From: Butyrivibrio sp. INlla14
GTDB taxonomy: Bacteria; Bacillota; Clostridia; Lachnospirales; Lachnospiraceae
DNA: 64,000 bases
Reading direction: 5' to 3'
Assembly (NCBI RefSeq): GCF_900102515.1
Contig: NZ_FMVS01000015.1
Span: 1 to 64,000, forward strand
In this document: positions 24,882-33,130 of the stretch, one piece after another
How positions within the stretch are numbered: position 1 is the stretch's first letter
Layout of the letters: every line of letters begins with the position of its first letter
The notes under the pieces: generated by a model
Databases searched by the model: none
The model's input: only the letters and a program-made list of their open reading frames with translations
Told to the model about the DNA's origin: nothing
Translations under genes and position numbers: made by a program

Positions 24882-25878
24882 ATCAAAAATCTTAATATTT
24901 TTAGTCGCAGAAATTATCATTGTGGCCCTGAGCGTTCTATTCTCTATTGCTTATGGCAGTAAGAATATTCCGCTAAAAGATGTGGCACACTACCTTCTAA
25001 CCATTGGAAAAAGCAGTGACTCTTTTGAGGCTGCAGTTATATACGCCAGGATACCAAGAACTGTCTTTGGCATTCTGGCAGGTTCTGCCCTTGGAATATC
25101 AGGAGCACTTATGCAGGCTATCACTAGAAATCCTGTTGCTGATCCAAGTATTCTTGGCGTAAACACAGGTGCTTCTCTTATGGTGGTTATTGGAATTGCC
25201 TACCTTAATATTTCATCAGGACTTGGCCTTATTGGTCTTTCTTTTGCAGGAGCCATACTGACTGCGCTGTTTGTATATGGGATAGCTTCCTACGGATTTG
25301 GAGGCGCAAGTTCTCTTAAGCTTGCCTTATCGGGAGCTGCAGTCAGCACTGCTCTTGGAGCCCTGGTCAATACAATAATGCTCCCAGACTCACAGGTCAT
25401 GAAGGAATTTCGTTTTTGGCAGGTTGGAAGTATCGGCGGTGCTACCTGGAGTGACATAAAGCTTGTGGTGCCATTTGTCATTGTGGGAATAGGTATGTCT
25501 TTTATCATGGCATCTCCCCTAAATGCAATGGCTCTTGGAGATGAAATGGCTGTATCCCTTGGTGTCAAGGTTGGTCTTGTCAGAGCCTTCTCTGCTCTGG
25601 CCGGAGTTATGCTCTGCGCTGTGATCACAGCAATTGCAGGTCCTATCGGCTTTGTGGGCCTTATGCTTCCGCACCTTATAAGGCAGCTCCTTGATAACGA
25701 CATGCGGCTCATAATCCCCTTTTCAGCCCTTGGCGGTGCAGGGCTGCTTGTCATTTCTGACGTTTTGGGAAGAGTCCTTGGACGGCCGGGAGAACTGGAA
25801 GTTGGAATAATAACCGCCATTTTGGGCGCACCAGTATTTATCTGGATCGTGTGGAAAAGTAAAGCAAAGAGTATGTGA
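24856..25878 (+). CDS. FecCD-type ABC permease 1
   Basis: The 340-residue permease has about ten hydrophobic segments and FecCD landmarks: RIPRTVFGILAGSALGISGALMQAITRNPVADPSILGVNTGA near the N-terminus and AGPIGFVGLMLPHLIRQLLDND near the C-terminus (the ATPase-contact loop). The start overlaps the binding-protein gene by 26 bases, so translation is coupled. It should form a heterodimer with the next permease. Confidence 0.93.
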   Translation: MMQQKRYSKSKILIFLVAEIIIVALSVLFSIAYGSKNIPLKDVAHYLLTIGKSSDSFEAAVIYARIPRTVFGILAGSALGISGALMQAITRNPVADPSILGVNTGASLMVVIGIAYLNISSGLGLIGLSFAGAILTALFVYGIASYGFGGASSLKLALSGAAVSTALGALVNTIMLPDSQVMKEFRFWQVGSIGGATWSDIKLVVPFVIVGIGMSFIMASPLNAMALGDEMAVSLGVKVGLVRAFSALAGVMLCAVITAIAGPIGFVGLMLPHLIRQLLDNDMRLIIPFSALGGAGLLVISDVLGRVLGRPGELEVGIITAILGAPVFIWIVWKSKAKSM

Positions 25879-25891
25879 GAAATACTATCAA

Positions 25892-26923
25892 ATGAACAAT
25901 ACAGAAAGATATATCAAGAAAATATATAAGAAATCTTACTACCAGAACCTTTTTTGTGCAGGAGTTCTGCTACTTGTCATAGTAGTTCTAGGAATCCTTA
26001 TGATGACTCTTGGAAACACAAACTACTCCCTCTTAGAGGTGATAAGGGTTCTTGGCAGTAAGGGAACATCTGGAGCGGCCTACACCATAAAGACCTTAAG
26101 GCTACCCAAGCTGATAGTTGGAGGCCTTGCCGGTTTTTCTTTTGGAATTGCAGGTCATACCTTTCAGAGCCTTCTTAGGAACCCTCTGGCAAGTCCAGAC
26201 ATTATAGGAATTACATCAGGTTCCTCTGCGGCTGCTGTCTTTTGCATTCTGATCCTGGGGATCAGCGGGCCTTTCGTATCAGTCTTTTCAATAGCGGCAG
26301 GTCTTTTGATCACAGCGCTGATATTTGTGCTCTCAGGTAGAGGTAATGCCTTTGGAACCAAGATGATTCTCATAGGTATAGGAATGCAGGCTGCTTTAAA
26401 TGCACTTATTTCCTGGATGCTGCTTGTTGGCTCAGAATATGATGTTGGAACAGCACTCAGATGGCTAAGAGGAAGTCTTAACTCTGTTACAGTTTCAGAC
26501 ATCCCAATGATCCTTGTGACTACCATTATCTGCGGAGGGCTTCTTATTATCTGTAACAGATACCTCAGGATCATGCAGCTTGGGGATGAATATGCTACAG
26601 CTCTTGGCGCTCCTTTAAATCTTGTCAGGATCTGCTGCATGGTATGTTCTCTTTTCCTAACCGCTGTCGCAACTGCAGCAACAGGACCTATCGCGTCCAT
26701 AGCTTTTTTGTCTGGCCCAATTGCAGTAAGGCTTACCAGAAATGGCAAGAATGCACTGATAGTTGCAGGTTTTATTGGAACAATCCTTGTATATGCCGCA
26801 GAGCTTGCATCCAAGAACCTATTTACAACCAAGTACCCGGTAGGCGTTGTCACAGGAATCCTCGGAGCTCCGTATTTACTGCTGCTCCTGCTGCGCCTTA
26901 ACAAGAAGGGAGAAAAGATATAA
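25892..26923 (+). CDS. FecCD-type ABC permease 2
   Basis: The 343-residue protein has the same architecture as the preceding permease: TLRLPKLIVGGLAGFSFGIAGHTFQSLLRNPLASPDIIG and TGPIASIAFLSGPIAVRLTRNGK. The last base of its stop is the first base of the ATPase start codon (ATGA-type overlap at 26923). Two different FecCD permeases indicate a heterodimeric channel. Confidence 0.93.
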   Translation: MNNTERYIKKIYKKSYYQNLFCAGVLLLVIVVLGILMMTLGNTNYSLLEVIRVLGSKGTSGAAYTIKTLRLPKLIVGGLAGFSFGIAGHTFQSLLRNPLASPDIIGITSGSSAAAVFCILILGISGPFVSVFSIAAGLLITALIFVLSGRGNAFGTKMILIGIGMQAALNALISWMLLVGSEYDVGTALRWLRGSLNSVTVSDIPMILVTTIICGGLLIICNRYLRIMQLGDEYATALGAPLNLVRICCMVCSLFLTAVATAATGPIASIAFLSGPIAVRLTRNGKNALIVAGFIGTILVYAAELASKNLFTTKYPVGVVTGILGAPYLLLLLLRLNKKGEKI

Positions 26924-27717
26924 TGAATTTTTCTGCAGAAAATATATCTGTCGGTTACGAAGACAGAACAATAATAAATGATCTTGATATCACGATTCCT
27001 GAGGGAAAGTTTAGCGTTATCATAGGCCCCAACGGATGTGGAAAGTCAACTCTTTTAAAGAGCTTTGCAAGACTCCTAAAGCCCCAGAAGGGAAACATTA
27101 TGCTGGATGGCAAGTCAATTTATGAGATTCCAACTCTCTGCCTTGCCCGTCAGATCGGTCTTCTCCCTCAGTCACCACTTGTTCCAGGCAGCATTACTGT
27201 GGCTGACCTTGTTTCAAGAGGGCGCTTTCCATATCAGAACTTTTTAGGCCAGCTTACAAAAGCTGACTACAGTGCCATATCAGCGGCCATGGAAGCCATG
27301 GGCATTTTAGATCTTGCAGATAAGCCTGTTGAATCTCTTTCAGGAGGGCAACGCCAGAGAGTGTGGATTGCACTGGTCCTTGCTCAGGATACAGATATAC
27401 TGCTTCTTGATGAGCCTACAACTTATCTTGATATTGCTTATCAGGTGGAAATTCTTGATTGTCTTGAAAGACTTAATCAGGTAAAGAAAACGACTATAGT
27501 TGCTATCCTGCATGATATCAACCTGTCTATCAGATATGCAGATCACATTTTTGCCATGAAGGACGGAAAACTCATAGCAGAAGGTGCTCCAAGGGATATC
27601 ATCACTCAGGATCTCATGAAAAAGATATACGGTCTTGATTGCTCTATAATCACAGACCCTGAGACTTTGGAACCTTATATTATCCCCAGGAGCAGCGTTA
27701 TAAAAATTGCCTGCTGA
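26923..27717 (+). CDS. FepC-type ABC ATPase
   Basis: The 264-residue ATPase shows Walker A GPNGCGKST, Q-loop at LLPQSPL, signature LSGGQRQRVWIALVLAQ, Walker B DILLLDEPTTYLD and the H-loop LHDINLS. It is the energy unit of the importer. It ends immediately against the convergent cyclophilin gene, with no space for a separate terminator. Confidence 0.95.
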   Translation: MNFSAENISVGYEDRTIINDLDITIPEGKFSVIIGPNGCGKSTLLKSFARLLKPQKGNIMLDGKSIYEIPTLCLARQIGLLPQSPLVPGSITVADLVSRGRFPYQNFLGQLTKADYSAISAAMEAMGILDLADKPVESLSGGQRQRVWIALVLAQDTDILLLDEPTTYLDIAYQVEILDCLERLNQVKKTTIVAILHDINLSIRYADHIFAMKDGKLIAEGAPRDIITQDLMKKIYGLDCSIITDPETLEPYIIPRSSVIKIAC

Positions 27718-28239
27718 TCAAACCTTTTCAGGTTCTGGATAAGAAACACCAAAGGTTTCTACAGTAACTGTTTTCATAACCTGATCATTTACAGGACGGT
27801 CACTCCAGTCAGTGTCTGTCTCTGCAATCTTGTTTACAACTTCCATACCCTCTATAACTTTACCAAAGGCTGCGTAATCTCCATCGAGATGAGGAGCCTT
27901 TTTGTGCATGATAAAGAACTGAGAGCCTGCTGAATCAGGGATGTTAGTTCTAGCCATAGAAAGAACTCCCTCAGTGTGCTTGAGGTCATTCTTGAAGCCA
28001 TTTGATGAAAACTCACCCTTGATCTCGTAGCCTGGGCCGCCCATTCCTGTGCCTTCTGGATCTCCGCCCTGGAGCATAAAACCTCTGATAACTCTGTGGA
28101 AAATAAGTCCATCATAGAAATTCTTGTTGATAAGTGAAATAAAGTTATTAACTGTGTTTGGCGCGATTTCTGGATAAAGCTCAGCCTTTATAACATCGCC
28201 GTTTTCCATTGTAAATGTAACTACTGGGTTCTGTGCCAT
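27718..28239 (-). CDS. ppiB: Cyclophilin-type peptidyl-prolyl isomerase
   Basis: The 173-residue cytoplasmic cyclophilin carries the active-site sequence FHRVIRGFMLQGGDPEGTGMGGPGY (Arg, Phe, Gln), then AGSQFFIMHKKAPHLDGDYAAFGKVIEGMEVV. It isomerises X-Pro bonds. An AAGGAGG site precedes the ATG. There is no signal peptide. Confidence 0.95.
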   Translation of the reverse strand: MAQNPVVTFTMENGDVIKAELYPEIAPNTVNNFISLINKNFYDGLIFHRVIRGFMLQGGDPEGTGMGGPGYEIKGEFSSNGFKNDLKHTEGVLSMARTNIPDSAGSQFFIMHKKAPHLDGDYAAFGKVIEGMEVVNKIAETDTDWSDRPVNDQVMKTVTVETFGVSYPEPEKV

Positions 28240-28402
28240 TATAATTCCTCCTTAGAAAAGACCGTTTTTGAAGTCAGTTCATTATAGCATATCTTGGAAG
28301 TCATTATTTTAGTTTTATTTAATATCATTCATGCTTCTATTCTATCTGATCTCCGAATACGAACTGAAGCCGGCGAAAAGCGTGCCGCTATTGATGTGAC
28401 TG

Positions 28403-28680
28403 ATGCACAAATCAATAATTCCAGTTCTTTGCATCACTTAAACTTGACCTAATAATGCAAAACAAGTTAAATCACCACTCTTGCATCATTCTCTAGCGCT
28501 TGAGTAATGCACAGATCAATAATTCTAGTTCTTTGCATCACTTAAACTTGGCATAATAATGCAAAACAAGTTAAATCACCACTCTTGCATCATTCTCTAA
28601 CGCTCGAGTAATGCACAAATCAATAATTCCAGTTCTTTGCATCACTTAACTTGGCATAATAATGCAAAACAAACCTTAAT
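28403..28680. repeat. 104-bp tandem repeats (about 2.7 copies)
   Basis: The unit begins ATGCACAAATCAATAATTCC and starts at 28403, 28507 and 28611, an exact 104-base period; the last copy stops near 28680. Copies differ by a few bases and one deletion (CACTTAAACTTG versus CACTTAACTTG). Each unit contains GCATCACTTAAACTTG facing CAAGTTAAATCACCACTCTTGCATC, a dyad that could fold. The flanks 28240-28402 and 28681-28745 hold nothing else recognisable. Confidence 0.9.
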
Positions 28681-28749
28681 AGTGCCTCCTTACCAGATGA
28701 GAACAAAGTGTCGCTTGCGACATTCTCTCGCGAGGTGCACTCATAAAAA

Positions 28750-28779
28750 GAACCGGCGCAGAATTACTGCACCGGTTCC
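28750..28779 (-). terminator. Terminator of the GH43-GH10 gene
   Basis: On the minus strand AACCGGTGCAG and CTGCGCCGGTT pair with a short loop and are followed by CTTTTT. Confidence 0.85.
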
Positions 28780-28814
28780 CATTATTTAGTCTGTAATTAC
28801 TGTCTGCAAACTGA

Positions 28815-31800
28815 TTAGTTTAAAGTGTAGTCAAAAGAGCTTCCAACCTGGCCAACGCCAATAGAACCAAATTCTACGCTTGATCCGTTTGCGATATGAG
28901 CATTCCAGTCAACTGGTGTGATCACATAGTAGTCACCATCAGTCTTAACATTTACGTTCCATGAAGAATCGATGTTGATCTGATTCTTGTTGACCTTAAG
29001 TGTCCAGCTGTTAACATCACTTCCTGTGCTGTTAACGATCTTGTAGGTTACCTGATATCCTGAACCCCAGCTGTTGATAGAGTATTCAAGCTCAAGTCCT
29101 GAAGCAACAGGAGTTGGTTCTGGCTGTGGCTCTGGATCTGTCTGACCCTGATTTGGATCTTCCTGCTGGCCCTGGCCACCTTCTGATGAGCCGCCGCCCT
29201 GCTGTGATCCAGCTTCAGTCTTTTCAAACTGCCACTGCTGGTTAGCACCACCATTGTATGTCCACTGTACTACATTTGTGCCATCAGCTGTCTTCTTCTC
29301 ATAGATATCAAGATACTTGCTGGCATTTGAGCACTTTGTACCAATAGTGTATACACCGCTTGTTGAAGTTGTCTTAACGATGAACTGCTGAGCATCTCCG
29401 CCATATCCCTGATATGTTCCGATATTAGCTTCGTCAACATCTTCGCCATTAGCAACATCAAGCATGATATTTCCAAGAGCACTTGTAAGTGTGATGTAAC
29501 CATCACCCTTATTTGTCACATACCACTTCTGACCATCAACACCTGTTCCTGTGCTGATAACTACGCTGTTCCATCCATCTGCCTTGTTGCCTTCAACTGT
29601 AAGGTACTTCTGTGACATAGGATTCTTAATGTAGTACCAGCCATCTGCAATATTTGCAGTAGCATTCTCATTTACAACTGGTGAAGGTGTTGGATCTGGA
29701 TTTGGGTTAATCTCAGGTGTTGTTGATCCGCCACCTGCTGTAGGCTGTCCAAAGGTTTCTGTATAAGCCTGGATTACCTTATTGTAAGCCTGCTTTGGAC
29801 TTCCTGGTCTTGAGAAGAGAAGTGGAGCTGAGTTGTCAATCCATGTTGTCTGATCTGAAAGTCCCCACCAGGTAATACTTGTGATCTTACCGCCACTCTT
29901 CTTTACATTGTTAATGTTCTTAAAGAGATTATATGCATAGTTAGCCATATCGGAATCACCCTTGTTGGTGATATCCATCTCTGTGATCTGTACTTCAAAT
30001 CCTGCATTTACAAATGACTTAAGTGCTGTTGTGTAGTAATCAACTGAAGGGAATCCGGTTCCAAGGTGAGACTGCATACCAACACCTGCACAAACCTTCT
30101 TACCCTGGTTAATGTAGTTAACAAGCTTGATTACGTTGTTAACTTCCATGTATGTGTTGTAATCGTTGTAGAAGAGCTTAACTGAATCTGTGAGCTTAAA
30201 GTACTCAAGAGTCTCATAAGCGTAGTTAAATGCCTTCTTTACATAAGGAGCATTTGTTCTGTTGTTGCCATAAACTGCTTCCCAGCCAGAGTTGTTAGCG
30301 TGGATAACTTCGTTGGCAACATCCCATGCATATACAACTGATCCATACTGGCTGTTGTATACATGGTTCATAACCGTCTTTACATACATCTCAAGACGCT
30401 TGTCCATTGTTGACTGATTTACAAATCCGCCATTTCCTGAATAGCCATTTCTAAAGAACCATGATGGAGTCTGTGAATGCCATACAAGTGTGTGAGCTCT
30501 CATCTTAAGGCCGTTCTGATAGCAGATCTTCATAACTTCATCAACTGTATTGAAGTTGATCTGAGGAACGTACTGCTCGCTATATCCATCTGGAATGTAG
30601 TAGCCTCTGCTCTTAGCATCGTTTACAGAGATAAGCTTTGCAGAGCCGCCAAGAAGAGCATCTGGCTTCATCTCATTCTCAAGTGTGATTGAGTTGTAAT
30701 GTGTCTTAAGGAATGCAAGCTGGCTTGCATCTCTAAGCTGATAAAGATTGATACATGTTCCTGAATAGCCATACTGAGCGCCATAGGTGTTGCGAAGGTT
30801 AGCTTCTACAACCTGTCCCTGATTTCCTGTGTTGCCCTGGTTGCCGCCCTGATTTCCGCCCTGGTTTCCACCCTGGTTGCCACTCTCAGATGAGCCTGAT
30901 CCCTGGCCCCATGAAAGGTAATCAAGATATGCATCCCATGTTCCATCATCAGATGTAATTGTAAGTTCTACGTTCTGAACTCCTGTGCCATGAGTTACTC
31001 CCTTAAGAGTAAACTCTGCAGGATACTCATCGCCATAATAGAAGGTTCCCTTCTCTTCTCCGCCAATCTTAAGAACAACCTTGGCCATTGTGCTGTTATT
31101 AGAGCAAGCACGAAGAGTTACGTCATGTGTTCCATAAGCAAAGTACTGATCAAAGCTTACAGTATCGCCGTTAGCATAAAGAGCTACACCATCAAATGGG
31201 CTGCTGATAAGACCTGCATACTCGCCAGATCTTGTCATTGATTCGCACTCAACCTTGCTAACGTTCTGAGAAGCTTCGTTTCCACCCTGGTTGTCACCCT
31301 GATTGCCTTCGTTGCCGCCTGCAGCTTCACCAGTTGCAGATGCTTTCCAGTAATCGAACTCAAAGTTTCCATTGAATACGAAGCAGATGTTCTTGACACC
31401 TGATACATTCTTCATTGTGCCAGTAAAGTCTGCGTTCTTGCCATTTGTGTTTGAAAGGTTGATTGTTCCAAGAAGGTTTCCTGAAGGGCTATTTTCTCTA
31501 ACCTGAACAGTACCTGATCCTCTGCTGTTTACGTTAACAGTGATAGAGCCAAGTCCCTTAGAGAAGTTAACTCCCTTAACCTTTGTGTAATCGCCATTTG
31601 AAATACTTCCAACCCATGCTACTCCATCGCCATTACCAGAAACAGTAATGCCGCTCTGAGTGAACATTGTCTCAGCCTGCACTGCCTCATATGGGTTAAC
31701 GTATGAAAGCTGTGATACACCAGACATTGTAGGTGTAAGTGCGCTGATCTTGCCGCCTGATACATTGATCTTATCAATCTGAGTTGTTCTGTAGCCAAGG

Positions 31801-32789
31801 CTCTTTCCGATAACCTTAGACTCTACAGATCTTGTATGATAAGCCATGTAGTAGCTGCCCTTGAACTCAAAGATCATGTGATGGTTATTACCTGTTGAAC
31901 CTGAGAAGAATACTCCAGGGTTCTTCATGATCTCGCCCTGATATGTGAAAGGTCCCATAGGGCTTGAGCTTGTCATGTACTCGATTGCTGCGTTATTGAA
32001 ACCATTTGCGCAGTTCCAGTTAGAGCAATATGAGTAATAATATGTATTTCCAATCTTATTGATTCCTGAATCTTCGAAAAGATAAGGAGCATCAATTGTT
32101 ACAGCAGAGCCTGAAACAGAAGTCATGTTGCTTCCAAGCTTTATAACTCTTGCTGTCTTTGGATGTGCAGCCTGTCCATTTGGAACGCCACCACCAAAGT
32201 AAAGATATCCAGTTCCATCTGAATCTACCAGTACAGCAGGGTCAAACATCCAAACAACTCCGCTTGCTCCTGGTGTTCTTCCATCTACAAGTGCTCTTCC
32301 GTTAGGATCTGACCAAGGTCCTGTAGGTGAATCAGCTGTCAAAACGCCGATGCCGCCACCGCTGTTTGCAAAATAAAGGAAGAACTTGTCTTTTCCATTA
32401 ATCTTTTTGGTTGCAAGACATGGAGCCCATGAATTTGAAGCCCATTTAGCTGCTCCGCTGCTGCCTGCAATCTTGAAGCTGCCATGGTCTGTCCAGTTGA
32501 CCATATCTTTGGATGAATAGCAGTTCAATGTGTTGATCTTACCGTAAGTGTTCTCGTTGTTGCCTGCAAATTCCTGAGTATCATTAGTGGTATAAACGTA
32601 AACTGTATCGTTATACACAAGTACACCAGGATCTGCGCCATAATTCTGTGTTACAAGCGGGTTATTCTCGTTGTCAGCCTTAACATAGCTGCCATTTACG
32701 ACAGAGGCCGCCTGTACATCCACACTATTTCCGATAACTGCTCCCCCAAACAGCATGAGACATAGTGCCAATGCTATACGCTTTTTCAT
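28815..32789 (-). CDS. Secreted multidomain xylanolytic enzyme GH43-CBM-CBM-GH10-ricin/CBM13-CBM2
   Basis: The 1324-residue protein has a signal peptide (RIALALCLMLFGGAVIGNSVDVQA). Domains in order: GH43 (~45-365; NYGADPGVLVYNDTVYVYTT, MFDPAVLVDSDG), CBM6-like (~370-480; YEAVQAETMF), Gly/Asn/Gln linker, CBM36/CBM6-like (~520-640; VECESM...DYLSWG), linker of GGNQ repeats, GH10 xylanase (~665-1010; acid/base E827 in DVANEVI, nucleophile E937 in ITEMDI), ricin-type/CBM13 (~1042-1190; two QQW/QKW repeats), linker, CBM2 (~1234-1324). It should cleave xylan and release side chains or xylose in one molecule. No sortase or dockerin is seen, so it is probably free or loosely bound. A GGGG-type site precedes the ATG. 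Confidence 0.93.
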   Translation of the reverse strand: MKKRIALALCLMLFGGAVIGNSVDVQAASVVNGSYVKADNENNPLVTQNYGADPGVLVYNDTVYVYTTNDTQEFAGNNENTYGKINTLNCYSSKDMVNWTDHGSFKIAGSSGAAKWASNSWAPCLATKKINGKDKFFLYFANSGGGIGVLTADSPTGPWSDPNGRALVDGRTPGASGVVWMFDPAVLVDSDGTGYLYFGGGVPNGQAAHPKTARVIKLGSNMTSVSGSAVTIDAPYLFEDSGINKIGNTYYYSYCSNWNCANGFNNAAIEYMTSSSPMGPFTYQGEIMKNPGVFFSGSTGNNHHMIFEFKGSYYMAYHTRSVESKVIGKSLGYRTTQIDKINVSGGKISALTPTMSGVSQLSYVNPYEAVQAETMFTQSGITVSGNGDGVAWVGSISNGDYTKVKGVNFSKGLGSITVNVNSRGSGTVQVRENSPSGNLLGTINLSNTNGKNADFTGTMKNVSGVKNICFVFNGNFEFDYWKASATGEAAGGNEGNQGDNQGGNEASQNVSKVECESMTRSGEYAGLISSPFDGVALYANGDTVSFDQYFAYGTHDVTLRACSNNSTMAKVVLKIGGEEKGTFYYGDEYPAEFTLKGVTHGTGVQNVELTITSDDGTWDAYLDYLSWGQGSGSSESGNQGGNQGGNQGGNQGNTGNQGQVVEANLRNTYGAQYGYSGTCINLYQLRDASQLAFLKTHYNSITLENEMKPDALLGGSAKLISVNDAKSRGYYIPDGYSEQYVPQINFNTVDEVMKICYQNGLKMRAHTLVWHSQTPSWFFRNGYSGNGGFVNQSTMDKRLEMYVKTVMNHVYNSQYGSVVYAWDVANEVIHANNSGWEAVYGNNRTNAPYVKKAFNYAYETLEYFKLTDSVKLFYNDYNTYMEVNNVIKLVNYINQGKKVCAGVGMQSHLGTGFPSVDYYTTALKSFVNAGFEVQITEMDITNKGDSDMANYAYNLFKNINNVKKSGGKITSITWWGLSDQTTWIDNSAPLLFSRPGSPKQAYNKVIQAYTETFGQPTAGGGSTTPEINPNPDPTPSPVVNENATANIADGWYYIKNPMSQKYLTVEGNKADGWNSVVISTGTGVDGQKWYVTNKGDGYITLTSALGNIMLDVANGEDVDEANIGTYQGYGGDAQQFIVKTTSTSGVYTIGTKCSNASKYLDIYEKKTADGTNVVQWTYNGGANQQWQFEKTEAGSQQGGGSSEGGQGQQEDPNQGQTDPEPQPEPTPVASGLELEYSINSWGSGYQVTYKIVNSTGSDVNSWTLKVNKNQINIDSSWNVNVKTDGDYYVITPVDWNAHIANGSSVEFGSIGVGQVGSSFDYTLN

Positions 32790-33017
32790 ACTTGACCCCT
32801 TTCCATATACAATTTGTGCAACTGCTCGAGCACCCTCATTCTAACAATTCTACATAGGATAGACTTCTCATTAATTGCGCCTTTATTAACTATTATTGCG
32901 AATTTTGTAACATTTTGCTTAATATTTTCTCCGTTTCCATAAAACGATACACATTTTCGTAATTTTACCTCAAAAATTCATCATAGTTTCCACAACTTTT
33001 ATGCACTAATTCTATTT
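32790..33017. other. Upstream region of the xylanolytic gene
   Basis: AT-rich upstream region. No convincing -35/-10 pair or operator could be assigned by eye. It probably carries the promoter of the large enzyme. Confidence 0.35.
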
Positions 33018-33072
33018 TTAAAAAAGCAAAAGCCGCAAAAGATACTAATTATTTCTTTCTCTTGCGGCTTAT
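33018..33072 (-). terminator. addA terminator
   Basis: AAGCCGCAA and TTGCGGCTT form an imperfect extended stem; on the minus strand a T-rich stretch follows. Confidence 0.7.
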
Positions 33073-33130
33073 AATAATATTTGTTTGAATTCTATGTTCA
33101 ATTGGCAAAAATTACATTTTTATTACAAAA

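Noticed and set aside
26164..26904. A 246-codon minus-strand frame opposite the second FecCD permease
   Set aside because: It is antisense to a well-supported permease gene and shows no family motif.
28403..28680. CRISPR array
   Set aside because: The unit is 104 bases and continuous, without the short repeat and unique spacer pattern; no cas genes are nearby.
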